From contig NZ_CP015519.1 of NCBI RefSeq assembly GCF_001887775.1, forward strand, positions 1,674,001 to 1,738,000: a stretch of DNA of 64,000 bases, read 5' to 3'. The stretch comes from Syntrophotalea acetylenivorans (GTDB lineage Bacteria; Desulfobacterota; Desulfuromonadia; Desulfuromonadales; Syntrophotaleaceae). The notes beneath the pieces are model-generated. The model did not search any database. It was not told the DNA's origin and saw only the letters and a program-made list of their open reading frames with translations. The translations under genes were made by a program, and so were the position numbers. The stretch's first letter is position 1, and each line of letters starts with the position of its first letter. This document shows positions 26,340 to 34,823 of this stretch, one piece after another.

Positions 26340-26968
26340 GGTGCCTCCATTCCGGCGACCAGGAAATCGACCAACATTGTAATCTGTTTTTCGGCACCGG
26401 GCTCCAACTCGACTCCGGGTGGCACTACCGGCAGTTTTTCCGGGAGAAAGGTACAGCGGGCAATGGCACCGATAGCGAAATTCAATCGCCAGAAAACCTG
26501 ATTGTAATCCAAATCCGGCCGGGTTTCGCAGAGCAACTGAAACATCAGGGCGAAAACCGGACCGATCATGCGAAAAAATATAGACCGGACCGCGTCATCG
26601 GGCTCGGTCAAGGCCCGACCGACAAGATGAAGAAAATAGCGGGCGCCGGGGGCCGAGTCGCGAAAATGCAGGGTCGGCTCAATAAAGGCGCGCAGAGCCT
26701 CTTCCGCCGTCGGTTTTCGTCCCTCTGCAGCGGCCTTGACACGAACGACTTCCAGCCGTCCCAGACGTTCCTCATTGAGAGGCTGCAGACGGCGCTCAAA
26801 AATAGCCTCGACCAGTGCTTCTTTGGAGCCAAAGTGATAGCTCACGGAGGCGAGGTTCACCCCGGCCTCGGCGGTAATTTTGCGTAACGAGGTACAGTGA
26901 TAGCCGCTGTCGGCGAAGAGCCTTTCCGCCACATCGAGCAGTCGCTGCTTGGTATTCGACCTGTCCAT
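26336..26968 (-). CDS. TetR-family repressor of the efflux operon
   Basis: A 210-residue one-component regulator. The N-terminal helix-turn-helix is at residues 5-55 (TSLRKITAEAGVNLASVSYHFGSKEALVEAIF), and the C-terminal part is a helical ligand domain. It is the promoter-proximal gene and overlaps the TolC gene by 4 nt, so it probably represses its own operon through the palindrome at 27021-27045. The inducer cannot be read from sequence. Confidence 0.92.
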   Translation of the reverse strand: MDRSNTKQRLLDVAERLFADSGYHCTSLRKITAEAGVNLASVSYHFGSKEALVEAIFERRLQPLNEERLGRLEVVRVKAAAEGRKPTAEEALRAFIEPTLHFRDSAPGARYFLHLVGRALTEPDDAVRSIFFRMIGPVFALMFQLLCETRPDLDYNQVFWRLNFAIGAIARCTFLPEKLPVVPPGVELEPGAEKQITMLVDFLVAGMEAP

Positions 26969-27020
26969 ACCGCTCCGTCTTCAGTTGATGACCAAAAGTA
27001 ACTTAATTAGCCGACCCCAC

Positions 27021-27051
27021 AATTAAAACAAACGTTTGAATTGTTAGTCAA
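27021..27051 (-). promoter_or_regulatory. Promoter with embedded TetR-type operator
   Basis: The minus strand shows -35 TTGACT (27051-27046), an 18-nt spacer and -10 TTTAAT (27027-27022). The spacer contains the palindrome CAAACGTTTG (27029-27038), extended by matching A/T flanks. Repressor bound there would block polymerase. The divergent plus-strand gene starts about 200 nt away. Confidence 0.7.
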
Positions 27052-27245
27052 GAAGAAACGCCTCAGATATCGAGCCCAAGACCACAACAGGCAGCAGAAA
27101 ATTGACCTCAAGTTCTTGCAATAACCGACTTGCAAGCAATAATCAAACAAGGACTGCGGCCGAAGAAAGGTGGTGGATGTTGCGAAGAAGGGTCTATCCT
27201 GCCCCCGGCCGCCCATAAACTTTCTAAAAAAAAGGGGGAGACAGC

Positions 27246-28892
27246 ATGTTTCAGTGGCCAAAAACAAATGATGCTCTGGGCACCGTCAACCGCGGCGAGC
27301 CCTGTGAGTCGGGACTCTGCACCCTCTGCACCGCAGACTGCAAGGGCAAGTGTGAAACCTGGTTATCCTGCCTGATCGGCCGCAAGCTCCTTTATCCGCG
27401 CAGTTTCGGTCGCACCACCTCGGGCTCGGGCAATGTCTCCGCGGTTGGCGTCGGCTATCATGCGCTGCGCATCCAGGGCTATGCCTATGGCGCCCACGGA
27501 CTGCCGTCCGGCCTGTCCAACGATCCCGATGACTGCATCTTTCCCAATGTCAGCGTCGAGACCGAATTCGGTGCCGAGGTAAAAACCCGCTGCCGCCTGC
27601 CGATCATGACCGGGGCGCTGGGCTCGACCTTCGTTGCCGCGGATTACTGGAACTCCTTTGCCGTCGGCGCAGCACTGTGCGGTTTTCCCATCGTGGTCGG
27701 TGAAAATGTGGTGGGGGTCGACAAGGAGGCCCAGATCGTCAACGGCAAGGTGACCACGTCACCGGAACTCGACCGCCGCATCGACTCGTTTTTCCGTTAT
27801 TACGACGGTTACGGGGCGATTATCGTGCAACTGAATGTCGAAGACACCCGCAACGGCGTCGCCGAATATCTGATCAAAAAATACGGCGATCGGGTGATCA
27901 TCGAGTTGAAGTGGGGCCAGGGGGCCAAGGATATCGGCGGTGAGATCCAGGTCACCACCCTGGAATACGCCCTGTTCCTCAAGAAACGGGGATACGTGGT
28001 CGACCCGGACCCCGGCGACCCCGTGGTCCAGGAAGCTTTTAAGAACCGCGCCATAACCTCCTTTGCCCGCCACAGCCGCCTGGGGGCCACAAACCTGGAC
28101 AGCGCCGCACAGGTCAGAGAAGAGTTCCTCACCAGCGTCGCCTATCTGCGCCAACTGGGGTTCAAGCGTATCTCTCTGAAGACCGGCGCCTACGGCATGG
28201 AGGCCCTGGCCCTGGCCATCCGCCTGTCCGCCGAAGCCGGCCTCGACCTGCTGACCGTGGACGGCGCCGGCGGCGGGACCGGCATGAGCCCCTGGAACAT
28301 GATGGAACACTGGGGAATACCTTCGCTCACCCTCCACGCCAAAACTTATGAGTATTGCGCCCTGCTGGCGCAAGGCGACCAACAGGTCCCGGACATCTCT
28401 CTGGCCGGAGGCTTTGCCCGCGAGGACCATCTCTTCAAGGCACTGGCGCTGGGGGCTCCGTACGCCAAGCTGGTGTGCATGGGCCGGGCGCCAATGATCG
28501 CCGGCTTCCTCGGCAACAACATTCAAGGCGTCTTCCAGCCGGACAACAGAGCCGAGCTCAAAGGCTCCTGGGAGGAATTGCCGACCACCGTCAAGGAGGC
28601 AGGAATCTATCCCGAAGAGATTTTCGCCGGTTGGGAATCGGTCAAGAAAAAAGTCGGCGCGGCAGAGATGAAAAATATTCCCTTCGGCGCCGTGGCCATG
28701 TACGGCTATGCGGACAAGCTCGCCTGCGGTCTGCAGCAATTCATGGCCGGAGCCAGGAAATTCAATCTGACCGAGATCTGCCGGGACGATCTCATGGCAG
28801 CAAACCGTGAAACCGCTGCGGAAACGGGCCTGCCTTTCATGACCACGGCCCAGGACGACACAGCCCGCCAAATTATTGCTGGAAAATTCTAG
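27246..28892 (+). CDS. FMN-binding glutamate-synthase-family protein (GltB-like)
   Basis: A 548-residue protein of the archaeal-type glutamate synthase large-subunit family (synthase domain only). An N-terminal cysteine cluster (Cys20, 25, 28, 32, 36, 42) could hold an iron-sulfur centre. The FMN/TIM-barrel part follows, with VDGAGGGTGMSPWNMMEHWG (about residue 340) and SLAGGFAREDH, and a domain near the end contains FGAVAMYGYADKLACGLQ. It has no glutaminase domain. Glutamate synthase activity is not certain, since several such proteins have unknown substrates. GGGGGAGA precedes the ATG. Transcription is divergent from the efflux operon, and an unusual hairpin follows. Confidence 0.82.
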   Translation: MFQWPKTNDALGTVNRGEPCESGLCTLCTADCKGKCETWLSCLIGRKLLYPRSFGRTTSGSGNVSAVGVGYHALRIQGYAYGAHGLPSGLSNDPDDCIFPNVSVETEFGAEVKTRCRLPIMTGALGSTFVAADYWNSFAVGAALCGFPIVVGENVVGVDKEAQIVNGKVTTSPELDRRIDSFFRYYDGYGAIIVQLNVEDTRNGVAEYLIKKYGDRVIIELKWGQGAKDIGGEIQVTTLEYALFLKKRGYVVDPDPGDPVVQEAFKNRAITSFARHSRLGATNLDSAAQVREEFLTSVAYLRQLGFKRISLKTGAYGMEALALAIRLSAEAGLDLLTVDGAGGGTGMSPWNMMEHWGIPSLTLHAKTYEYCALLAQGDQQVPDISLAGGFAREDHLFKALALGAPYAKLVCMGRAPMIAGFLGNNIQGVFQPDNRAELKGSWEELPTTVKEAGIYPEEIFAGWESVKKKVGAAEMKNIPFGAVAMYGYADKLACGLQQFMAGARKFNLTEICRDDLMAANRETAAETGLPFMTTAQDDTARQIIAGKF

Positions 28893-28912
28893 AAAAACAG
28901 ATAGATCATATG

Positions 28913-28958
28913 CACACCCTTGGTGAAAAGTCTGACGAACTTTTCACCAAGGTGTGTG
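28913..28958 (+). terminator. Hairpin after the GltB-like gene
   Basis: CACACC(C)TTGGTGAAAAG pairs with CTTTTCACCAAGGTGTG with one bulged base and a 9-nt loop. No strong T tract follows, so it may end transcription weakly or protect the mRNA 3' end. Confidence 0.55.
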
Positions 28959-29087
28959 GTTGAACCCTGTTTACAGACAAACAGTCGTTGGATAATTAAA
29001 AGATCGGTATTTACAATATTTAGCGTGCATCCGTGGCCTCAACTTCAATCAGGCAAAACAGATAACTACATAAAATCATTATTTTTC

Positions 29088-29116
29088 TTGACCTTTTATG
29101 TATAGCCCGCTAAACT
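29088..29116 (+). promoter_or_regulatory. Promoter for the riboswitch and GGDEF-EAL gene
   Basis: TTGACC (29088-29093), a 17-nt spacer and TAAACT (29111-29116) give a good sigma-70 match. Predicted transcription starts about 29123, only a few bases before the aptamer, which supports both calls. Confidence 0.75.
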
Positions 29117-29130
29117 AAGAAACTACTCAT

Positions 29131-29209
29131 TCCTCCGATAAAAGCAAACCTGAAGCGATTCAGGGACGCAAAGCCACGGATCCCAACGGGACCGCCGGGC
29201 CGCCGAAGA
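29131..29209 (+). ncRNA. GEMM-I family cyclic-dinucleotide riboswitch (A20 variant)
   Basis: The conserved core is present: GCAAACC, a P2 stem CCTGAA-GCGA-TTCAGG with a GNRA loop (29149-29164), then GGGACGCAAAGCC. A P3 stem is built from CGG/CCG and TCCC/GGGA, and GCCGGGCCGCCG follows. By alignment with the known Vc2 RNA, the base before the GCAAACC guanine (position 20) is A. G20 goes with cyclic di-GMP, and A20 is typical of the GEMM-Ib group that senses 3',3'-cyclic AMP-GMP in Geobacter-type bacteria. A terminator lies 8 nt downstream and the regulated gene is 29299-30918. Confidence 0.88.
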
Positions 29210-29216
29210 GAAACAG

Positions 29217-29254
29217 ATCCCATCTTTGGCCATCGCGCAAAGATGGGATTTTTT
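29217..29254 (+). terminator. Intrinsic terminator (riboswitch expression platform)
   Basis: A perfect 12-bp stem ATCCCATCTTTG/CAAAGATGGGAT with a 9-nt loop is followed by six T. It stands between the aptamer and the coding sequence, so ligand binding would decide whether transcription reads through. Confidence 0.9.
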
Positions 29255-29298
29255 GTTTATCGCAATTACCGTAGTCTTTTAATCCGGCGCCCCAAATT

Positions 29299-30918
29299 AT
29301 GAATCGCCCCCTCTTACATTCAAAGACCGCCAGACCGGCACTCTTTTACGCCAGGCAAACGGGTTGGATTTTGTGTGCCCTCATTACGCTCATCTACGCT
29401 CTTCTTTACTTGCTTCCTGACGGGACAATGCCCCAGCTGCTTTCTCCTTCCCACCTCAGCGCAAGCCTGATAATTCTGCTGGCCGGCCTGCTCACGGGAC
29501 AATGGTTACGAAATCATCATCTAACCAAAACCGCGGAAGAACACCACAGCACGGAGGCTGAATTTAAGCGATTGGCGCTATACGATCAGCTCACCGGCTT
29601 GCCGAATCGTTCTCTCCTCCGGGACCGCTTCGAACAATACCTGGCGGAAGCAAAACGATTCGACCATCTGTTGGGGGTAGTTTTTCTCGACCTTGACCGT
29701 TTTAAGCACATCAACGACTCCCTGGGGCATGCGGCTGGAGATACGCTCTTGCAGATGGCTGCGCAGCGCATGCAGGGCTGCCTACGTGATACAGACACCG
29801 TGGCCCGTTTTGCCGGCGATGAATTCGTCATTATCCTGTCCAGCTTTCGCGACATGCAAAACCTGCCGCACATCGCCACAAAATTGCTGAACACTCTTGC
29901 TGAGCCTTATCAGCTTGAAGGCCAAGAGGTTCTTTCGTCAGCCAGCCTCGGTATTTCTACTTATCCGCAAGACGGTACCGGCATAGAGCAACTGATGCGC
30001 AACGCCGATACCGCCATGTACGAAGCCAAAGAAGCCAACGGAAATACTTACCGCTTATTCTCCCGGGAGATGGAGCGCAAACTGAGCCAACGTCTGGAGA
30101 TGGAAACCAGTCTGCGTCTGGGTCTGCACCGGGAAGAGTTCTTTCTCCTCTACCAGCCCCAGTTCGACATGCGCAATCAACAACTGGTCGGAATCGAGGC
30201 GCTGGTCCGCTGGAATCATCCTGTCCGAGGCCTGCTCACTCCGGAGAGCTTCATCGACCTGGCCGAAGAGACCGGCCTCATCGCTCCCCTGGGGGATTGG
30301 ATTCTGCGCGAAGCCTGCAAGCAATGGCAACAGTGGCAAAAAAGCGACGGCCAACCACTACGCCTGGCAATCAATCTCACCAACCGACAGTTCCAAAACG
30401 CCAATTTGGCAAAGGATATTCAGGCCATCATCGAGGAAGCCGGCCTTCCCCCTCAGAGCCTAGAGCTGGAAGTTACCGAAGCAACCCTGATGCAGAATGC
30501 TTCCTCAGCCGACAAATTCCTGGGGCAGCTTAAAGAACTCGGTGTGCAGCTAAGCATCGACGACTTCGGCACCGGCTACTTCTCCTTGGCCTACCTGCAA
30601 CACCTGCCCATCGACCGTCTGAAAATTGATCCTTCTTTTGTACAAGGAGGCCCCGGTGACAGTAACCACGCTTCAATCGTGACAACCATTATCGACCTGG
30701 CCCGAAACATGGACCTTGAGTTGATCGCCGAAGGGGTCGAGTCGGCCAGCCAAATCAAGTTTCTTCTCGAAAAAGGTTGTCACCTTGGCCAAGGCTATTA
30801 TTTTTCCGAGCCTCTGGATGGCGACGGCATTGGTAATCTGATCAACGGCCTTCCGGAACCGCCGCAAAAAGCCAGAGATCTTGATTTTCGTCTTCCCAGC
30901 GATGCCCGCACTTACTGA
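29299..30918 (+). CDS. Membrane-anchored GGDEF-EAL protein
   Basis: A 539-residue dual cyclic di-GMP enzyme. Two membrane helices (about residues 20-42 and 52-70) precede a GGDEF domain (about 90-250) and an EAL domain (about 265-515). The GGDEF site reads AGDEF, which often stays active, with the inhibitory RxxD (RDTD) five residues before it. HIND and AGD residues are those of a guanine-guanine cyclase, not the Ser variant of cAMP-GMP (Hypr) enzymes. The EAL catalytic set is complete: EALVRW, INLTN, LEVTE, DDFGTGYFSL, LKID and EGVES. No clear ribosome-binding site is seen. The gene sits behind the riboswitch-terminator. Confidence 0.93.
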   Translation: MNRPLLHSKTARPALFYARQTGWILCALITLIYALLYLLPDGTMPQLLSPSHLSASLIILLAGLLTGQWLRNHHLTKTAEEHHSTEAEFKRLALYDQLTGLPNRSLLRDRFEQYLAEAKRFDHLLGVVFLDLDRFKHINDSLGHAAGDTLLQMAAQRMQGCLRDTDTVARFAGDEFVIILSSFRDMQNLPHIATKLLNTLAEPYQLEGQEVLSSASLGISTYPQDGTGIEQLMRNADTAMYEAKEANGNTYRLFSREMERKLSQRLEMETSLRLGLHREEFFLLYQPQFDMRNQQLVGIEALVRWNHPVRGLLTPESFIDLAEETGLIAPLGDWILREACKQWQQWQKSDGQPLRLAINLTNRQFQNANLAKDIQAIIEEAGLPPQSLELEVTEATLMQNASSADKFLGQLKELGVQLSIDDFGTGYFSLAYLQHLPIDRLKIDPSFVQGGPGDSNHASIVTTIIDLARNMDLELIAEGVESASQIKFLLEKGCHLGQGYYFSEPLDGDGIGNLINGLPEPPQKARDLDFRLPSDARTY

Positions 30919-30933
30919 GTGCGGGCTTTTTAT
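30904..30933 (+). terminator. Terminator overlapping the GGDEF-EAL stop codon
   Basis: GCCCGCACT pairs with AGTGCGGGC, followed by TTTTTATTT. The stop codon lies in the loop and stem, so the coding sequence runs into the hairpin. Confidence 0.85.
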
Positions 30934-30996
30934 TTGCCTTTGCCGTGCTAAAAAAGTAACTTAAGGGGTATAGTCGTTGAACAAAGGAGGATTGGC

Positions 30997-31806
30997 ATGT
31001 CAGAGAAAAAGCCCTCAGACCTCAAGGTCTCAGGCTCCCTCAGTTTTAAAATGGCAGGAGAGGATTTTCTTGCCCTCAATCGGATTGAACTGCTGGAGAA
31101 GATCGACCAGCTCGGCTCGATTACCAAAGCCGGCAAGGCCCAAGGCATCAGCTATAAAACGGCCTGGGAACAGGTCGACGCCCTGAACAATCTGGCAGAG
31201 CAGCCTCTGGTCATGCGTTCGGCGGGGGGCAAGGGCGGCGGCGGAACCTGCCTGACCGAGGCGGGAAAGGAAGTGATCAAACGCTATCGGGCTATTCAGG
31301 CCGAACACGAACGATTTCTCGCCGCTCTCGGAGAGCACCTCGATGAAGGGGAAAAATTCTACCAGTTTTTAAGGAAGGTCAACATGAAGGTCAGCGCTCG
31401 CAACCTGTGGACTGGAGAGGTGGTGAAACTTTCGCAAGGCGCCATCAATACCCTGGTAGAACTCAAACTCAAGGGGGACGACAGCCTCACCGCTCAAGTA
31501 ACCAACGAAAGTGTCGAAAGCCTGCAACTGGCCTTGGGCCGAGAGGTCTTTGCCATGGTTAAGGCCCCGGCGATCATTATCGTCAAGGACCTTGGCCAAG
31601 CCCGTCTCAGCTCGTGCAACATTCTCAAGGGAGTCATCTGCCGCGTCACCGAAGGGAACGTCAACTCCGAAGTCTCTCTGGAGCTTCCCGGCGGCAGCAC
31701 CATCAGCGCCACCATTACCAAAGGTCAGGACACCATTCCTCTGGCCGAAGGCGATGAGGCCTGGGCGGTCTTTCAGGAATCGAGCGTCATCCTGGGTGTC
31801 GTCTGA
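30997..31806 (+). CDS. modE: Molybdate-responsive regulator ModE
   Basis: A 269-residue one-component regulator. The winged helix-turn-helix is at residues 25-90 (LEKIDQLGSITKAGKAQGIS and KTAWEQVDALNN). Two Mop/TOBE domains follow: SARNLWTGEVVKLSQGAINT (about 130-195) and SSCNILKGVICRVTEGNVNS (about 205-265). This full-length form dimerises and binds molybdate or tungstate. AAGGAGGATTGGC precedes the ATG. It heads a likely operon with the FRG-domain gene (39-nt gap) and a deaminase. Other Mo/W genes are 16 kb and 22 kb away, so it may act in trans. Confidence 0.95.
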   Translation: MSEKKPSDLKVSGSLSFKMAGEDFLALNRIELLEKIDQLGSITKAGKAQGISYKTAWEQVDALNNLAEQPLVMRSAGGKGGGGTCLTEAGKEVIKRYRAIQAEHERFLAALGEHLDEGEKFYQFLRKVNMKVSARNLWTGEVVKLSQGAINTLVELKLKGDDSLTAQVTNESVESLQLALGREVFAMVKAPAIIIVKDLGQARLSSCNILKGVICRVTEGNVNSEVSLELPGGSTISATITKGQDTIPLAEGDEAWAVFQESSVILGVV

Positions 31807-31845
31807 CTTTTTTCCTGCCGCCGTAAAAACTATGGCTTGAGGAAC

Positions 31846-32655
31846 ATGAACGAAATCCGCATCAATAGCTGGGATGAACTGCAACAGGAACTGTTCGCCG
31901 AATCCTGGAACGAGGACCTCGGCCGGTTCCGGTCTCGCTTTGCCTTTCGTGGGCTGTCCGACAGCAACTATACCCTGCAAACGACCCTTATGCGCCTCGG
32001 CGGAGACTACGCTCCCCTGGAGCGCCACCTGATGCGCAACTTTAAAAAGTACGCGCATCACAGCGCCGTCGAATCCGACTCATTCTGGCATTGGATGGCG
32101 CGGGCACAGCACTACGGCCTGCCGACCCGGCTTCTGGACTGGACCTACTCGCCCTTCATCGCCATGCATTTCGCCACGGCCAATATCTGCAAGTATCATC
32201 TAGACGGCGCCATCTGGGCCGTCAACTACATCAAGGTTCATCAACTACTGCCCGAATTGCTGCAGAAGCGCCTCGATGCCGAAGGGGCCAACGTCTTTAC
32301 CGTGGAGATGCTGGCAGAAACCATCCATAACCAGGAAGAGCTGGCCGCCTTGTCGCGAGACCATTCGGTGATCTTCTTCGAACCGCCTTCCATGGAACAA
32401 CGCATCGTCAACCAATTCGCCTTTTTCTCGGTGATGCCCGACCCGACAAAGTCTCTTTGCAAATGCCTGGACAGCCATCCCGATATGTGGCGGAAGATCA
32501 TCATTCCTGCGGAACTGAAGTGGGAAATCCGCGACAAACTCGACCAGGCCAACATCACCGAGCGGGTGTTGTTTCCAGGCCTGGACGGCCTCAGCCAATG
32601 GCTGCGTCGTCACTACAGCCCGAAAGACGCTTCTTCGATCTGTCAAACCGACTAA
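31846..32655 (+). CDS. FRG-domain protein of unknown function
   Basis: A cytoplasmic protein of 269 residues. It carries the FRG domain, named for its conserved Phe/Arg/Gly. FRGLSDSNYTLQTTLMRLG is at about residues 35-55 and AQHYGLPTRLLDWTYSPFIA near 90. FRG domains occur in many uncharacterised bacterial proteins, some near toxin or phage-defence genes, and their activity is unknown. The ATG is preferred over TTG three codons earlier, although the GAGG before it is only 3 nt away. It is closely spaced between modE and the deaminase gene, so the three are likely one transcript. Confidence 0.8.
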   Translation: MNEIRINSWDELQQELFAESWNEDLGRFRSRFAFRGLSDSNYTLQTTLMRLGGDYAPLERHLMRNFKKYAHHSAVESDSFWHWMARAQHYGLPTRLLDWTYSPFIAMHFATANICKYHLDGAIWAVNYIKVHQLLPELLQKRLDAEGANVFTVEMLAETIHNQEELAALSRDHSVIFFEPPSMEQRIVNQFAFFSVMPDPTKSLCKCLDSHPDMWRKIIIPAELKWEIRDKLDQANITERVLFPGLDGLSQWLRRHYSPKDASSICQTD

Positions 32656-32686
32656 CGTCCACCCTCCCCTTGATCGGTCCTGAAAC

Positions 32687-33277
32687 ATGCCCCATTCCTA
32701 CCCGGATATCACGCTGAGCCTGCCCGATTGGCTGGATGCTGTCCTGCCGCCGGCAGAGCGAATATATGCCACCCGCGAAGAGCGCATGGAGCTGGTGATC
32801 CATCTGGCGCGACAGAACATTCAGCGCGGCACCGGCGGCCCTTTTGCGGCTGCTGTATTTAACCTCGATAGCGGAAAGCTGCTGGCGCCCGGTGTCAATC
32901 TGGTACTCGCTGGACACTGTTCGGTAGCCCATGCAGAGCTGGTGGCGCTGATGCTGGCCCAGCAGTTAGCGGGAAGTCACGATCTCGGCGGCCCCTCCCT
33001 GCCACCTTGCGAGCTGGTCACCAGCACCGAACCCTGCGCCATGTGTCTCGGTGCCCTGCCCTGGTCCGGAATCGCCAGCCTGGTCTGCGGCGCCCGTGAG
33101 GGAGATGCCCGCGAAATCGGTTTCGACGAGGGCGACAAGCCTGCCGATTGGCCGGCCTCCCTTCAGCGAAGGGGCATTGCCGTTTATCGAGACGTCCGTC
33201 GCCTTCAAGCATTAGCGATATTGGAGGAATACCGGAACAAAGGTGGGCCGATCTATAATGGCCGAAGTGGCCGTTGA
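32687..33277 (+). CDS. Nucleoside/nucleobase deaminase (CDA fold)
   Basis: A 196-residue zinc-dependent deaminase. The zinc and proton-relay residues are His82 and Glu84 (AHAELVAL) and the PCAMC cysteines (117 and 120). The form resembles guanine or nucleoside deaminases rather than tRNA-specific TadA, but the substrate is not certain. It is the last gene of the modE-FRG-deaminase unit, with a strong terminator 25 nt later. Confidence 0.85.
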   Translation: MPHSYPDITLSLPDWLDAVLPPAERIYATREERMELVIHLARQNIQRGTGGPFAAAVFNLDSGKLLAPGVNLVLAGHCSVAHAELVALMLAQQLAGSHDLGGPSLPPCELVTSTEPCAMCLGALPWSGIASLVCGAREGDAREIGFDEGDKPADWPASLQRRGIAVYRDVRRLQALAILEEYRNKGGPIYNGRSGR

Positions 33278-33301
33278 CATAGGTTCCTGTTGCCCCAAAA
33301 C

Positions 33302-33335
33302 AAAAAAAGCCCCGCCAGACCGCGGGGCTTTTTTG
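33302..33335. terminator. Bidirectional terminator
   Basis: AAAAAAGCCCCGC and GCGGGGCTTTTTT form a strong stem with a CAGACC loop. It serves the deaminase and phoU, which converge here. Confidence 0.9.
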
Positions 33336-33355
33336 TGAAAGATGGAAGATAAGGC

Positions 33356-34009
33356 CTACATGATATGCCGTACGATATCACCCTCTATAAGATAGTGGAC
33401 ATCCTCGGCGATATTGGTGGCCAGGTCGGCGATACGCTCTAAATATCGGGACACCACCAGGTAGGAGATCAGGGCTTCGATCCGATCGGGCTGTTGTCGA
33501 ATCTGCTCGATCACCATGCCGTAGCTTTTGTGATGCAGGGCATCGACTTCATCGTCCAAGGCAATCACCTCATGAGCCTCGTGCAGGTCGAGATTGACCA
33601 GCGAGTCGAGACTCTTTTTGACCATCGAATAAACCTTTTGCGACATGGAATTAAATTCAAAGGGGATTTCTATGGGCTGGACCTTCAGCAGATCGAGGGT
33701 CCGTTCGGCGATATTCACTGACATGTCGGCGATACGTTCCAAGTCGTTGTTGATCTTCAGCACCGAAACGATAAATCGCAGATCGTTGGCCACCGGTTGG
33801 TGCAAAGCAAGGATCTTAAGACACTCCTCCTCCAGATCGACTTCCTGGCGATCAATTCGGTCGTCCGAAGTAGCAACCTGTTTCGCTAAGGTTTCATCCA
33901 TCTCTTCCAGCGCACGAACCGCCATCAGATAGGTTTCCTCCACATCGGCGCTTAAGGTCAACAGGCGTCTTTTGAGCTTTTCCGTTTCTCGTGCAATATG
34001 GCTCGTCAT
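33356..34009 (-). CDS. phoU: Phosphate transport regulatory protein PhoU
   Basis: A 217-residue all-helical cytoplasmic protein with two repeated three-helix PhoU units. The motifs are seen twice: VATSDDRIDRQEVDLEEECL with ALHQPVANDLRF, and ALDDEVDALHHKSYGMVIEQ with ISYLVVSRYLERIADLATNI. These acidic patches bind metals. PhoU links the Pst transporter to the PhoR kinase and holds the Pho regulon off when phosphate is plentiful. It is the last gene of the pst operon, 14 nt after pstB. Confidence 0.96.
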   Translation of the reverse strand: MTSHIARETEKLKRRLLTLSADVEETYLMAVRALEEMDETLAKQVATSDDRIDRQEVDLEEECLKILALHQPVANDLRFIVSVLKINNDLERIADMSVNIAERTLDLLKVQPIEIPFEFNSMSQKVYSMVKKSLDSLVNLDLHEAHEVIALDDEVDALHHKSYGMVIEQIRQQPDRIEALISYLVVSRYLERIADLATNIAEDVHYLIEGDIVRHIM

Positions 34010-34023
34010 CTCTATCAGCCCCC

Positions 34024-34806
34024 TTATCCGAATCGTCCGGTAATATAGTCTTCGGTCTGCTTGCTCTTCGGTTTGACAAACAGTTCTTTCGTCAGGCCGT
34101 ATTCGACCAGCGCCCCTTCATACAAAAAGGCGGTGTAGTCCGACACCCGTGCCGCCTGCTGCATATTATGGGTGACGATGATAATCGTATATTCGGAGCG
34201 CAATTCGCCGATTAATTCCTCAACGCGAATCGTCGACTTGGGGTCGAGAGCCGAACAAGGTTCGTCCATAAGCACCACTTCTGGATTAACGGCAATGGCG
34301 CGGGCGATACACAGGCGCTGCATTTGTCCACCGGATAGACCAAGGGCTGACTCATTCAGCCGATCCTTGACCTCATCCCACAAGGCCGCTCCCTGCAGGC
34401 TGCGTTCGACGGCTTCATCGAGCACCACCTTGTCCTTTACCCCGGCGATGCGCAATCCGTAGACGACATTTTCATAAATCGACTTGGGAAAGGGGTTGGA
34501 TTTCTGAAAGACCATCCCGACCCGTCGGCGCAACTCTATGATGTCCATGGTTGCATCGTTGATTTCGGTATCTTCGAGTAGAATACTTCCTTCGACCCGC
34601 GCCCCGTCGACCAGGTCATTCATGCGATTGAAACAGCGCAGCATGGTCGACTTGCCGCAACCGGAAGGCCCGATCAGCGCGGTGACCTTTTCCCTGGGGA
34701 AATCGAGACTGATGTCGAACAGCGCCTGGGACGCGCCGTAGTAAAAACTCAGGTTGCTTACCCTGACTACAGGGTTATCAACGGTAATACGAATGGGTTC
34801 ACTCAT
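34024..34806 (-). CDS. pstB: Phosphate ABC transporter ATPase PstB
   Basis: A 260-residue ABC ATPase that powers phosphate import. Walker [10 protein letters not shown] is near residue 43, the signature [16 protein letters not shown] and Walker [13 protein letters not shown] follow, and the H loop is in [16 protein letters not shown]. The length and the PstB-specific sequence around Walker A are typical. It sits between pstA (17 nt) and phoU. Confidence 0.97.
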   Translation of the reverse strand: MSEPIRITVDNPVVRVSNLSFYYGASQALFDISLDFPREKVTALIGPSGCGKSTMLRCFNRMNDLVDGARVEGSILLEDTEINDATMDIIELRRRVGMVFQKSNPFPKSIYENVVYGLRIAGVKDKVVLDEAVERSLQGAALWDEVKDRLNESALGLSGGQMQRLCIARAIAVNPEVVLMDEPCSALDPKSTIRVEELIGELRSEYTIIIVTHNMQQAARVSDYTAFLYEGALVEYGLTKELFVKPKSKQTEDYITGRFG

Positions 34807-34823
34807 CGCAACAAAGCCTTTTT

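Noticed and set aside
27759-28871. A 370-codon minus-strand open frame opposite the GltB-like gene
   Set aside because: It is a shadow of the plus-strand gene, which has strong family motifs and a ribosome-binding site.
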